This document shows, piece by piece, positions 25,702-34,902 of a stretch of 64,000 nt of DNA. Source of the stretch: Gemmatimonadota bacterium (GTDB lineage Bacteria > Gemmatimonadota > Gemmatimonadetes > Gemmatimonadales > GWC2-71-9); contig SHZT01000010.1 in assembly GCA_009692185.1 (NCBI GenBank), positions 18,979 to 82,978 on the forward strand, given 5' to 3'. The position numbers and the translations under genes are program-made. Each line of letters opens with the position of its first letter. Positions within the stretch are counted from its first letter, which is position 1. A model generated the notes under the pieces. It had not been told where the DNA came from. It ran no database searches and worked only from the letters and a program-made list of their open reading frames with translations.

Positions 25702-26895
25702 ATGACTGACTGGTCGAAACGACTGCGCGAACAGAGCATGACCTCGCTCCAGCAACTGGTCGACCGTTTCGGGGCCGAGCATTTCCCCGATCTGCCGAGC
25801 CTGCAACAGGCCTCGGACAACTTCGAATTCCGCATCTCCCCGGCCATGGTCGAGCTGATCAAGGAGCCGGGAGACGCCATCTGGCGGCAGTACGTGCCGG
25901 ACCTGCAGGAGCTCGAGGTCGTGGACGGAATGGTCGACAGCCTGAACGAGGACGCCGACAGTCCGGTGCCGAACATCACGCACCGCTACCCGGACCGGGC
26001 GCTATTCCTGGTGAGCCCGGTGTGCGCGGCCTATTGCCGGTTCTGCACGCGACGCCGGAAGGTGGGCGACCCCGAAAAGATTCCCATGTCGCAGTTCGAG
26101 AGCGCGTTCCAGTATCTCGAAAAGCACACCGAGATCCGCGACGTCATCATGTCGGGGGGCGACCCGCTGCTCCTGTCGGACCGCCGGCTGGACCAGATCA
26201 TCGGCCGGCTGCGCCAGATTCCGCACCTGGAAATCATCCGGATCGGGAGCCGGGTACCCTGCCACATGCCCGAACGCATTACCCCGGAGCTCTGCGCCGT
26301 GCTGAGCAAGTACCATCCCTTCTTCATCAACACGCACTTCAATCATCCGGACGAACTGACGCCGGCGGCGGTGCGCGGCCTCGGGATGCTGGCCGACGCG
26401 GGAATCCCGCTTGGCTGCCAGACGGTGCTGCTCAAGGGCGTCAACGACGACGTCGAGACAATGAAGTTGCTCATGCGGAAGCTGCTCGCCGCGCGGGTCC
26501 GCCCCTACTACATCTATATGTGCGACCAGGTGGCCGGCGTCGAGCACTTCAAGACATCGGTCGAGACGGGCCTGGAAATCATCAAGGGCCTGCGGGGCTG
26601 GACCAGCGGGCTCGCCGTGCCCCATTTCGTGATCGACGCGCCCGGCGGCGGCGGCAAGATCCCGCTCCTGCCGGAATACGTCGAGAGCGTCACCGACGAC
26701 GAAGTCGTGATGCGGAACTTCCGCGGGAAGCGCTACGTGTGGAAGCAGCCGCCCGGCGAGGACTCACTCGTTGCGGCTGGGATTCACGAGCCGGAGTACG
26801 GGTTCCTGCCGAACTTCGAAGTGGGCAGCGACAACGGGAACGGCAAGAACGGCAACGGGAAGAAGAACGGGAAGAGGAAGAAACTGGGCGGATGA
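25702..26895 (+). CDS. kamA: Lysine 2,3-aminomutase (radical SAM, PLP)
   Basis: The 397-residue enzyme has the radical-SAM cluster motif C108-x3-C112-x2-C115, the PLP lysine K319 in DAPGGGGKIP, and SGGDPLLL. The two acidic residues that hold the lysine side-chain amine in characterised aminomutases are present as D275 (YMCDQ) and D312 (VIDAPG). Glutamate 2,3-aminomutases replace these, so L-lysine to L-beta-lysine is the likely reaction. The C-terminus is an unusual Gly/Asn/Lys-rich tail (about 20 residues). A Shine-Dalgarno-like GAGAGGAGAG lies before the ATG. It is the last gene of the ATP-grasp/GNAT operon and ends within a long bidirectional terminator. Confidence 0.9.
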   Translation: MTDWSKRLREQSMTSLQQLVDRFGAEHFPDLPSLQQASDNFEFRISPAMVELIKEPGDAIWRQYVPDLQELEVVDGMVDSLNEDADSPVPNITHRYPDRALFLVSPVCAAYCRFCTRRRKVGDPEKIPMSQFESAFQYLEKHTEIRDVIMSGGDPLLLSDRRLDQIIGRLRQIPHLEIIRIGSRVPCHMPERITPELCAVLSKYHPFFINTHFNHPDELTPAAVRGLGMLADAGIPLGCQTVLLKGVNDDVETMKLLMRKLLAARVRPYYIYMCDQVAGVEHFKTSVETGLEIIKGLRGWTSGLAVPHFVIDAPGGGGKIPLLPEYVESVTDDEVVMRNFRGKRYVWKQPPGEDSLVAAGIHEPEYGFLPNFEVGSDNGNGKNGNGKKNGKRKKLGG

Positions 26896-26982
26896 GCGAA
26901 TGAGCGGATAGGCGGATAAGAAAACGGGACCCGAGTGGGTCCCGTTCTCTTGTCCGCTCATCCGCTCACCCGCCCATCCGCC
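26887..26982. terminator. Long bidirectional terminator between convergent kamA and EF-G-2 genes
   Basis: A perfect 10-bp core stem (26923-26932 with 26937-26946, loop GAGT) is flanked by outer arms 26887-26920 and 26949-26982. These pair over about 34 bp with only transition differences, so the RNA can keep G-U pairs. The arms are built of repeated GCGGAT/GAGCGGAT words. T-rich stretches follow the core on both strands. The arms reach the stop codons of both genes. Confidence 0.75.
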
Positions 26983-29081
26983 TACTTCTTCTCCGCCGCC
27001 TCCAGCTCCTTCTTGTGCGCCTCGACCACTTTCGCGGTCACTTCCGGCGGCGCTTCCTGGTACCCGTGGAACTTCTGGCGATACGTCCCGCGGCCGTGGG
27101 TCACCGAGTGCAGGGCGGTGGCGTACCGGTCCAGCTCGGCTTCCGGCACCAGCGCCTTGAGCTTGGTGAGTTTCCCGTTCGGCTCGCTGCCGAGGATCTT
27201 GCCCCGGCGCGAGGACAGGTCGCCCATCACGGCGCCCAGGTGCTCGTCGGGTGTCAGGGCCTCCACCTCCGCGATCGGCTCAAGGAGAATCGGCCGTGCA
27301 TGCGGCGTCACGTTCCGGAACGCCAGGATGCCGGCCATCTTGAACGACATTTCGTTCGAGTCCACGTCGTGGTATGAGCCGTCGTACAGCTCGACCTTGA
27401 TGTCCACCATCGGGTAGCCCGCCACCGGACCCTTGGGCAGTGCGTCGATGATGCCCTTCTCCACCGCAGGTATGTACTGCCGCGGGATCACGCCGCCCAC
27501 GATCTCGTCCACGAACTGAAAGCCCGAGCCGCGCGGGAGCGGCGCGACGCGGATCCAGCAATCGCCGTACTGCCCCCGCCCGCCGGACTGTTTCTTGTGC
27601 TTGCCCTGCCCTTCGGCCTTGCCCTTGAGCGTCTCGCGGTAGGCAACTTTCGGTTTTCCCAGCGTCGAGTGAACGCCGAATTTCCGCGCCAGCCGGCCGG
27701 CGATGATCTCGAGGTGCCGCTCGCCCCGGCCCCGGACGAGGGTCTGTCCCAGCTCGGGGTTGAACTCGCTGTGAAACGTCGGGTCCTCCTCCGACAGGCG
27801 GTGGAGCCCGGTGGACAGCTTGTCTTCCTCGCCCCGCGTCTTCACGTCGATGGACAGCGTGATGATCAGGTCCGGGAAAGGAATGCGGGGGAGCGCGACC
27901 GGGACGGCCGCCGTGGACAGTGTGTCGTCGGTGTGCGTGTTCCGGAGCTTGGCCACGACCCCGATGTCCCCGGCGTGGAGAGACGGCACTTCAATCCGAT
28001 CCTTGCCCAGCCCGACGGACAGGTGGTTGAGTTTCTCCATGGAATCCCGCGGGGCGTTGAAGACCTCGGCCCCGTTCGCCACGACGCCCGAGATAACGCG
28101 GAAATACGTGACGTCACCGACATGCGGCTCGGACACCGTCTTGAATACCTGCGCGACGAACGGTCCGTCATCCTTCGCCGTCAGGACAATCGGCTTCATC
28201 TCGCCCCAGGTCTTTACCTCGATCGCCGGCCGCTCGGTCGGCGCCGGCATCAGCTCCACCAGCTCGGTGAGGAGGACCCGACTCCCGTAGGTCAGCTCGG
28301 CCGACCCGCAGAGCAGCGGGACCAACTCGCCGTTGTCCACGCCCAGGTGCATCGCCCGTACCAGGTCATCCTTCGCGATCGTTTCGCCGGCCAGGTAGCG
28401 CTCGAGCAGTGCGTCGTTGGTGGTCGCCACCGTCTCGATCAGGTTCTGCGTGTACTGCTCGACCTGCGCCTTGAGTTCGGGAGGTGGCGGCGCCTCGTCC
28501 GACTCGCCTGTCTTGGTCCCCTTCTTGAACAGGAGCGCCTTTCCAGTGATGAGATTGACGATCCCCCTGAAATCCGACCCTTCGCCGATGGGAACCTCCA
28601 CCGGGACCACCTTGGCGGTCAGCTTGCTCTTGATGTCATCGACCACGCGGTTGAAGCTGGCGTGTTCCTTGTCCATGAGGGAGACGTAGAACATGCAGGG
28701 CAGGCCGCGATCCTCGCAGTACTGAAACACCTGCTCGGTCCCCACTTCCACGCTGCCGGTGGCGCTCACCACGATGAGCCCGGCATCCGCGGCCCAGACA
28801 CCAGCCACCGCGTCGCCCGCGAAGTCCAGGTACCCGGGCGTGTCGATGAAGTTGATCTTGGTGTCCATCCACTCGGCGTAGGCCAGCCCGAGGCTGATGG
28901 AGTACTTGCGTTCGATTTCGTCGGGCGTGTAGTCGGTGAGCGCGGTACCGTCCTTGACGGACCCATGCCGCTTGGTGGTTCCGGCCACGAACGCGAGGGC
29001 ATCAACCAGGGCGGTCTTGCCGCAAGCGCCGTGGCCCAAAACCGCCACGTTTCGTATGTGTTCTCCCGTATAGACCCGCAT
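26982..29081 (-). CDS. Elongation factor G-like GTPase (EF-G-2 type)
   Basis: The 699-residue protein has the full EF-G domain order: GTPase with G1 loop GHGACGKT (residues 16-23), G3 DTPGYLDF, domain II, domains III-V with GRGERHLEII and the QYGDCWIRV strand. The G4 motif, NKxD in canonical EF-G, reads SLMD, and the G1 lacks the AHIDAGKTT form. It therefore belongs to the divergent EF-G-2 group rather than being the main fusA. Its role may be a specialised translocation or ribosome function; it is not proven. AGGAGGT 8 nt before the ATG supports the start. Confidence 0.88.
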   Translation of the reverse strand: MRVYTGEHIRNVAVLGHGACGKTALVDALAFVAGTTKRHGSVKDGTALTDYTPDEIERKYSISLGLAYAEWMDTKINFIDTPGYLDFAGDAVAGVWAADAGLIVVSATGSVEVGTEQVFQYCEDRGLPCMFYVSLMDKEHASFNRVVDDIKSKLTAKVVPVEVPIGEGSDFRGIVNLITGKALLFKKGTKTGESDEAPPPPELKAQVEQYTQNLIETVATTNDALLERYLAGETIAKDDLVRAMHLGVDNGELVPLLCGSAELTYGSRVLLTELVELMPAPTERPAIEVKTWGEMKPIVLTAKDDGPFVAQVFKTVSEPHVGDVTYFRVISGVVANGAEVFNAPRDSMEKLNHLSVGLGKDRIEVPSLHAGDIGVVAKLRNTHTDDTLSTAAVPVALPRIPFPDLIITLSIDVKTRGEEDKLSTGLHRLSEEDPTFHSEFNPELGQTLVRGRGERHLEIIAGRLARKFGVHSTLGKPKVAYRETLKGKAEGQGKHKKQSGGRGQYGDCWIRVAPLPRGSGFQFVDEIVGGVIPRQYIPAVEKGIIDALPKGPVAGYPMVDIKVELYDGSYHDVDSNEMSFKMAGILAFRNVTPHARPILLEPIAEVEALTPDEHLGAVMGDLSSRRGKILGSEPNGKLTKLKALVPEAELDRYATALHSVTHGRGTYRQKFHGYQEAPPEVTAKVVEAHKKELEAAEKK

Positions 29082-29191
29082 GACGGAGACCTCCTGCCAA
29101 GGGGATGGAGAACATGGAACCGGGGACCGGTGGTGTCCAGTGCTGGCGCGGGGCCGGGCGTGACGTATGATTGATGGGTTAGGAGGTCGGC

Positions 29192-29605
29192 ATGAGACGA
29201 ATTGGGACGGTGCTTGCCGTGGTGTCGGTCGGTGCGTCGGCCTGCATGACGGGGCCGTTGAGCGTGGCCGGTTCGCCGGGGGCCTACCTCGCGGCCAACC
29301 CGCCGTCGCGCGCGTGGGTCGTGTTGAACGACGACCGGCACTTGGTGGTGGACGGGCCGCAGGTCATTTCGGACACGCTGTTTGGCTTCACCAATGGCAA
29401 CGCGGTGACCATCGCTTCCGACCAGTTACGGGACGTCAAGGTTCGCCGGCTCTCCGTCTTCCGGACCGCCTTGATCCCTGGCGCGCTGATGATGGGCGCC
29501 GTGGCGGGGGTGGTGTTCGTCAAGAGTCTCCAGCCTACCGTCGACCCGTGGGACGGGAACAGCCACGACGATGAAAATAGCCCGGGCGGGACCCTCAACC
29601 CGTAG
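29192..29605 (+). CDS. Small lipoprotein of unknown function
   Basis: The 137-residue protein has an N-terminal hydrophobic stretch ending GASAC, a plausible lipid-attachment Cys. A small beta domain (AWVVLNDDRHLVVDGPQVISDTLFG, VTIASDQLRDVKVRRLS) follows, then one transmembrane-like segment (ALIPGALMMGAVAGVVFV) and an acidic tail. AGGAGG lies just before the ATG. It is divergent from the EF-G-2 gene. I do not recognise a named family. Confidence 0.7.
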   Translation: MRRIGTVLAVVSVGASACMTGPLSVAGSPGAYLAANPPSRAWVVLNDDRHLVVDGPQVISDTLFGFTNGNAVTIASDQLRDVKVRRLSVFRTALIPGALMMGAVAGVVFVKSLQPTVDPWDGNSHDDENSPGGTLNP

Positions 29606-29616
29606 GGGCCTTCGAG

Positions 29617-31509
29617 CTAGCGATACCCGGCGGCCTGGAGGTTAAACAGCTCCGAGTAAAGCCCGCTCTTGATCAGCAGCTCTTCGTGGGTCCCCTGTTC
29701 CACCAGTTCGCCCTGCTGTAACACGATGATCCGGTCCGCCATGCGCACCGTCGAAAACCGGTGGGAGATAATCACGGCGATCCGGTCCCGCGTCAGCTCG
29801 GTGAACCGGAGAAACACCTCGTATTCGGCGCGCGCATCGAGCGCCGCGGTGGGCTCGTCGAGAATCACCACCTGGGCGTCCCGCATGTAGGCCCTCGCAA
29901 GGGCGACCTTCTGCCACTCGCCGCCCGACAACTCGACGCCGCCCTCGAACCGCCGGCCCAGCTGGTGCTCGAAGCCCTTTTCCAGGCGGCCGGCCACCGT
30001 GTCGGCGAGGCTCCGGCCCGCGGCGGCCGCGACCCGCTCCTTGTTTTCCATCTCCCCAACTTGCCCCACGCCGATATTCTCCCGGAAAATCAGGTCGTAG
30101 CGCACGAAGTCCTGGAAAATGACGCCGATGTGAGCCCGCAGGCTGTCCACGTCGTACTCCCGGAGGTCCACGCCGTCGAGCAGGATCCGCCCCTCGGATG
30201 GGTCGTAGAGCCGCGCGAGCAGTTTGACCAGCGTCGTCTTGCCGGCGCCGTTTTCCCCGACCAATGCGACCGACTCATTGGGCGCGAGCGTGAACGACAG
30301 GTCCCGCACGGCCCAGCGGCCCTTCTCGCCGTACCGGAAGCTCACGTGCTCGAACACGAACCCTTCCCGAATCGGGACCGGGACTGGTCGTGCCCCCGGT
30401 TTCGAGCGGATCGCGGGTTCCAGGGCAAAGAACACGAACAGGTCAGAGAGGTAGAGCGCGTTCTCGTAGATCTGCGAGAGCGACATGAGGAATCGCTGAA
30501 TCAGTTCACGGCTCTGCCGGAACGAGGCGGCCAGGAACGTCAGCACGCCGATGGTGAACAACCCTGCCGCGGACCGATGGCCGATCACCGTGAGATAGAT
30601 GATCACCACGTAGGCGCCGTAGTAGCCGAGCGTCCCGACCAGGGCGAGGAGGGTGGAGACGGTCGCGCGTTTCGTAGAGAGCGCCTTGTTTTCTTCGTAG
30701 AACTGCTTGGCCAGCCGGTCGTAGCGCTCGACCAGGAACGGGGCGAGGCCGAACAGCTTGACCTCCTTGACCGTCGTGTCGGTCGCACCCACCCAGCGCA
30801 GGTAGTCCAGCAGGCGGCGTTCCGGCGTCCACCGGAACAGCAGGGAGTAGCCGAGCGAGGCAAAATGCGTCTCGCCCAGGAACGCCGGGACCACGGATAT
30901 GGCCAGGAGGACCATGAGCCAGGGCACGTACAGCACCAGCGCCACCGCGAGGGACGCGAGCGTGATCAGGTCCTGGGCCGATGTCAGGACCAGGCCGAGC
31001 AGGCCGATGCGGCCCACCGTCTGCCGGCGAGCCCGCTCGAGATGATCGTAGGTGTCAGGGTCCTCGAACTGCGCGAGGTCGAGCGTCGCAGCATGGCGCA
31101 GCAGCTGGACCGAGATCCGGTTGGAAAATAGGTCGCCGAGAAGACTTTCGAGCAGGGACGATCCCCGGGCGAGCGCTTCGCCGAACACGCCGATCGCAAG
31201 CTCCAGCCCGACGAGTTGTCCCAGGTGACGCCAATCAACGGGAGCCCCGGCCCCAGCACCAACCGCGTGGACGACCGCGTCTATGATGAGCTTCCCGACC
31301 CAGAGCCCGGCCAGCGGCACGACTCCGCGAACCAGCCGGAGCGCCACGATGCCGACGGTGTACCCCTTGTGCGTCTGGTACACCATGCTGAGGAGGGGCC
31401 CGACGTAACGAAGCGCCTGGAGCCGTTCGCTCCAGGTGGGCTGGTGATCGGTGTTGCGGGGGCTCCGGGCGAACCGGGGCAAGCCGTGCAGGAATGGCGG
31501 GCCGCTCAT
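29617..31509 (-). CDS. ABC transporter, fused membrane and ATPase domains
   Basis: The 630-residue half-transporter has an N-terminal membrane domain of about six helices (residues 40-330) and a C-terminal ATPase. The ATPase has Walker A GENGAGKTT, the signature ELSGGEWQKVALARA, Walker B VVILDEPTAALD and the switch His in IISHRFSTV. This is the type I exporter form that works as a homo- or heterodimer, pumping lipids, peptides or drugs outward. No partner half-transporter or substrate gene is adjacent, so the cargo is unknown. A long N-terminal extension precedes the first helix. Confidence 0.9.
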   Translation of the reverse strand: MSGPPFLHGLPRFARSPRNTDHQPTWSERLQALRYVGPLLSMVYQTHKGYTVGIVALRLVRGVVPLAGLWVGKLIIDAVVHAVGAGAGAPVDWRHLGQLVGLELAIGVFGEALARGSSLLESLLGDLFSNRISVQLLRHAATLDLAQFEDPDTYDHLERARRQTVGRIGLLGLVLTSAQDLITLASLAVALVLYVPWLMVLLAISVVPAFLGETHFASLGYSLLFRWTPERRLLDYLRWVGATDTTVKEVKLFGLAPFLVERYDRLAKQFYEENKALSTKRATVSTLLALVGTLGYYGAYVVIIYLTVIGHRSAAGLFTIGVLTFLAASFRQSRELIQRFLMSLSQIYENALYLSDLFVFFALEPAIRSKPGARPVPVPIREGFVFEHVSFRYGEKGRWAVRDLSFTLAPNESVALVGENGAGKTTLVKLLARLYDPSEGRILLDGVDLREYDVDSLRAHIGVIFQDFVRYDLIFRENIGVGQVGEMENKERVAAAAGRSLADTVAGRLEKGFEHQLGRRFEGGVELSGGEWQKVALARAYMRDAQVVILDEPTAALDARAEYEVFLRFTELTRDRIAVIISHRFSTVRMADRIIVLQQGELVEQGTHEELLIKSGLYSELFNLQAAGYR

Positions 31510-31561
31510 GGGACGGATATTAATGCTGGGTGACTCACGGCGTCTCTAGACCACACGGACA

Positions 31562-33301
31562 ATGCGCTATCAACCGAACGTGACCCCGACCTCCCGTTCC
31601 CTGGCGGGCGCCCTGCTCCTCATGGGGCTCGCGGGCCTGGCCGTACCGCCCGCAGGCATCTGGCGCGCGCCTTCCGGCACACCACCCGATTCGGCCGCGC
31701 GCGCGCGCGCCCTGCACGCCCTCAATCGCCTCACCTACGGCCCCCGCCCCGGCGACGTGGACCGCGTGGTCGCCATTGGTATTGACCGGTTCATTGATGA
31801 GCAGCTCTCACCCGAGAAGATCTCCGACCAGGCGCTCGAACAACGCCTTGCGACATACGAGGTCCTGAAGACCTCGCCGGAGCAGATGGCCCGGGTCTTC
31901 GCCCAGGCCCAGCGCCAGCAACTCCAGCAACGCCGCGAGCGCGGCGACTCCATGCGGCCCCAGCCGCCCGAGCCCGGCATGATGCCCGACTCGGCCCAGC
32001 GCGCCCGCCTGCGGCAGGACGCCATGGACAACCCCCTGCGCCGCCTGCTCGGCCAGTACCAACAGGCGACGATGGCGCGGGCGGTCATGTCTGAACGCCA
32101 GCTTTACGAAGTGATGGTGGACTTCTGGACCAATCACTTCAACGTCTTCATCGGCAAGGGCGCCGACCGGTTCCTCCTGCCGGGCTACATCGAAGAAACT
32201 ATCCGGCCGCGCGCGCTGGGCACGTTCGATGACCTGCTCATCGCCGTCGCCAAGAGCCCGGCCATGCTGTTCTACCTCGACAACGCACAGTCCGTGGCGC
32301 CCGGCTCCGAACCCCCACAGCTCGCTCGCCTTCGGCAAGCACGGGGGCGGCCAGGGCGAATGGGATTCGGCATGAACCCGGAACGCGCCGAGTCGCTCAT
32401 GGCGCGCGCCGAGGAACGGAGACCGAAGGGCATCAACGAGAACTACGCGCGGGAGCTGATGGAGCTCCACACGCTCGGCGTGGACGGCGGCTATACCCAG
32501 CAGGATGTCCAGAACGTGGCCCGCATCCTCACGGGCTGGAGCATCAACCAGCCGCGGCAGCGCCCCGAATTCGTATTCAACGAATGGGCGCACGACCATG
32601 GCGTGAAGACGGTCCTGGGCCAGCGGTTCCCCGCCGGCCGCGGAATGGACGAAGGGGTCGAACTGCTCCACGCGCTGGCAAAACACCCCGCGACCATGCG
32701 CCACGTGAGCGAGAAGCTTTGCGCCCGGCTGGTGCGGGACGACCCGCCCGACGGCTGCGTGGATGCAGCCGTTCACGCGTGGGAGAGGACTGGAGGCGAC
32801 ATTCGCGCCGTGGTTCGTGCGATCGTGACGTCGCCCGACTTCTGGGCCCCGGAAAACCGGGCCGCCAAGGTGAAGACACCGCTCGAGTTCCTCGTGAGCG
32901 CCGTGCGCGCGGTGGGCGCCTCGCCGGATACAACCCCGGCGCTGGCAATGCTGGTCGCGCGGCTGGGACAGCCGCTCTTCGGCCAGCAGCCGCCGACCGG
33001 CTACCCGGAAACCCGGGAATCATTGGTCAACTCGGGTGCGTTGCTCCAGCGGATGAACATCGCGCTCGGCATCGCGGCGGGTCGGGCGCCCGGCGTGCGG
33101 GTGGACCTGGACCGGCTCGCGCTCCCTACGGCCGACATCGAGACCCTGGTCTCCGCGGTGAATAAAACGGTGCTTAACGGGACCGCGTCGGCCAACACGC
33201 TGAAAACGATGCGAGACCAGACTCGGGATTTGAGCGGCGAGACCGCCCGGACCATGGTCGTCGGCATGGCACTTGGCAGCCCGGAGTTCCAGAGACAATG
33301 A
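31562..33301 (+). CDS. DUF1800 family protein (secreted)
   Basis: The 579-residue protein has a hydrophobic N-terminal segment (residues about 13-33) and the DUF1800 features: HALNRLTYGPRPGDV, MVDFWTNHFNVF, INENYARELMELHTLGVDGGYTQQDVQNVARILTGW and the C-terminal SPEFQ. It contains a Gln/Arg/Pro-rich insert around residues 118-145. DUF1800 genes are regularly followed by DUF1501 genes, as here (ATGA overlap). The pair is thought to act in the cell envelope, but its biochemical role is not established. Confidence 0.88.
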   Translation: MRYQPNVTPTSRSLAGALLLMGLAGLAVPPAGIWRAPSGTPPDSAARARALHALNRLTYGPRPGDVDRVVAIGIDRFIDEQLSPEKISDQALEQRLATYEVLKTSPEQMARVFAQAQRQQLQQRRERGDSMRPQPPEPGMMPDSAQRARLRQDAMDNPLRRLLGQYQQATMARAVMSERQLYEVMVDFWTNHFNVFIGKGADRFLLPGYIEETIRPRALGTFDDLLIAVAKSPAMLFYLDNAQSVAPGSEPPQLARLRQARGRPGRMGFGMNPERAESLMARAEERRPKGINENYARELMELHTLGVDGGYTQQDVQNVARILTGWSINQPRQRPEFVFNEWAHDHGVKTVLGQRFPAGRGMDEGVELLHALAKHPATMRHVSEKLCARLVRDDPPDGCVDAAVHAWERTGGDIRAVVRAIVTSPDFWAPENRAAKVKTPLEFLVSAVRAVGASPDTTPALAMLVARLGQPLFGQQPPTGYPETRESLVNSGALLQRMNIALGIAAGRAPGVRVDLDRLALPTADIETLVSAVNKTVLNGTASANTLKTMRDQTRDLSGETARTMVVGMALGSPEFQRQ

Positions 33302-34575
33302 CCTGCAACGGCGACGTGGATCGCCGCGTCTTCGTGAAGGCTGGGGGGCTGGCGCTGGTAAGCCTGGGCCTCGACCCCATTTTCCTCACGCGCGCGGCGT
33401 ACGCGGTTCAGCGCGCGGGCGGGCCCGCCGCAGGCAAGAAAACGCTGGTGTGCATTTTCCAGCGCGGCGCGGTGGACGGCCTCAACATGATCGTGCCGTA
33501 CGGGGACCCGTTCTACTACCGGGAGCGTCCGCGGATCGCCATTCCCCGCCCGGGCGCAAACGGCGGCGCACTCGACCTCAATGGTTATTTCGGCCTGCAT
33601 CCCGCACTCGCGCCCCTGTTGCCGCTGTATCAACGCGGCGAGCTGGGCGTCGTTCACGCGATCGGCTCGCCCGACGTTACGCGCAGTCACTTCGACGCCC
33701 AGGACTACATGGAGACCGGTACGCCGGGCGTGAAGTCCACCTCGGACGGCTGGCTCAATCGGGCACTGGTGCACGCGAAGGACCATGCCGAAACGCCGTT
33801 TCGCGGCGTGGCGCTGGGGCAGCAGCTGCCGCGCGCGCTGCGAGGGGCCGCCCCGGCGCTCGCGATCGACAATCTTCAGACGTTCGGATTGCGCGGGAAC
33901 CGGGAAGACGTCCGCGACCGGCTGGCCAGCGCGTTCGAACAACTCTACCAGGGGTCGGCCACCGGCGTCGTTGCTTCGTCGTCGGCCGAGGGGTTCGAGG
34001 CGGTACGCATGCTCAAGACCGCGAACCCCACGCAGTACGAGCCCGCGAACGGCGCCGCATACCCGAGAGGGCCCTTCGGGAACGCGATGCGCCAAATCGC
34101 CCAGCTCATCAAGTCCGACCTGGGACTCGAAATCGCGTTCGCCGATGTGGGCGGCTGGGACACGCACGTGAACCAGGGATCGAGCGAAGGCCAGCTGGCC
34201 CAGCGGCTCACCGAATTCGGGGGCTCGCTCGCCGCGTTCACGCGGGACCTGGGCGACCGCATGCAGGACGTCGTCGTGCTGACCATGAGCGAGTTCGGCC
34301 GGACGGTCGCCGAAAACGGAAACGTCGGGACCGACCATGGTCACGCGACAGCGATGATGGTGCTGGGCGGCGGCGTGAAGGGCGGCAAGGTCTACGGCCG
34401 CTGGCCGACCCTCGACCCGGCAAAACGCTTCGAGGGGCGAGACCTCGCCGTGACGACGGATTTCCGGAACTTGTTCGCCGAAATCCTCTCAGGCCACGTG
34501 GGTACGGCGGACCTCGGGGCCGTGTTTCCCGGTTACGCGCACGATCCAGCCGGGCGCCTTGGAATCCTAGGGTGA
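33298..34575 (+). CDS. DUF1501 family protein with twin-arginine signal
   Basis: The 425-residue protein starts with DRRVFVKAGGLALVSLG, a twin-arginine export signal, so it is folded before export. DUF1501 motifs follow: FQRGAVDGLNMIVPYGDP, HFDAQDYMETGTPG, VGGWDTHVNQG, TMSEFGRTVAENGNVGTDHGHATAMMVLGGGVKGG. These resemble alkaline phosphatase/sulfatase-fold metal-binding loops, suggesting a hydrolase fold, but no activity is known. It overlaps the DUF1800 gene and ends just before a truncated oxidoreductase remnant in the same frame. Confidence 0.88.
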   Translation: MTCNGDVDRRVFVKAGGLALVSLGLDPIFLTRAAYAVQRAGGPAAGKKTLVCIFQRGAVDGLNMIVPYGDPFYYRERPRIAIPRPGANGGALDLNGYFGLHPALAPLLPLYQRGELGVVHAIGSPDVTRSHFDAQDYMETGTPGVKSTSDGWLNRALVHAKDHAETPFRGVALGQQLPRALRGAAPALAIDNLQTFGLRGNREDVRDRLASAFEQLYQGSATGVVASSSAEGFEAVRMLKTANPTQYEPANGAAYPRGPFGNAMRQIAQLIKSDLGLEIAFADVGGWDTHVNQGSSEGQLAQRLTEFGGSLAAFTRDLGDRMQDVVVLTMSEFGRTVAENGNVGTDHGHATAMMVLGGGVKGGKVYGRWPTLDPAKRFEGRDLAVTTDFRNLFAEILSGHVGTADLGAVFPGYAHDPAGRLGILG

Positions 34576-34857
34576 CGCTCCCTGCCCCAACAACGATCAG
34601 GCCTCGGCACCGCACACTCCACGGTCCGCAAACCCGGAAACCGCGAGCGCATCGACCGGGCCTTCGCCGTCGGGAAGATCCACGCGTTGTGGAACAGCAA
34701 CCTGGTGGAGATCACGCCGGGCATGGTGCGCTACAAGGACGACGCAGCGGGCGTGCAGCGGGAAACGCCGAACGACTACGTGTTCGTCTTCGCTGGCGGT
34801 GAACTCCCGACGGATTTTCTCAAGGCATGCGGCGTGGCAATCGACACCCGCCGATGA
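34576..34857 (+). pseudogene. 3' remnant of an NAD(P)/FAD-dependent thioredoxin reductase-like oxidoreductase
   Basis: From about 34642 the frame reads RERIDRAFAVGKIHALWNSN, then VEITPGMV, then NDYVFVFAGGELPTDFLKACG and TRR before TGA at 34855. This is the C-terminal part of a YpdA/thioredoxin-reductase-like flavoprotein, including the FAGGELPT FAD-site strand. There is no start codon in a useful place. The sequence between the DUF1501 stop (34575) and 34642 does not resemble the family. The rest of the gene, with both nucleotide-binding motifs, is absent. It is a gene-end left after deletion or rearrangement. Confidence 0.65.
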
Positions 34858-34902
34858 TGACGACCTTGGGGCGAGGCATGACTCAAAGATATCATTCCCG
34901 TC

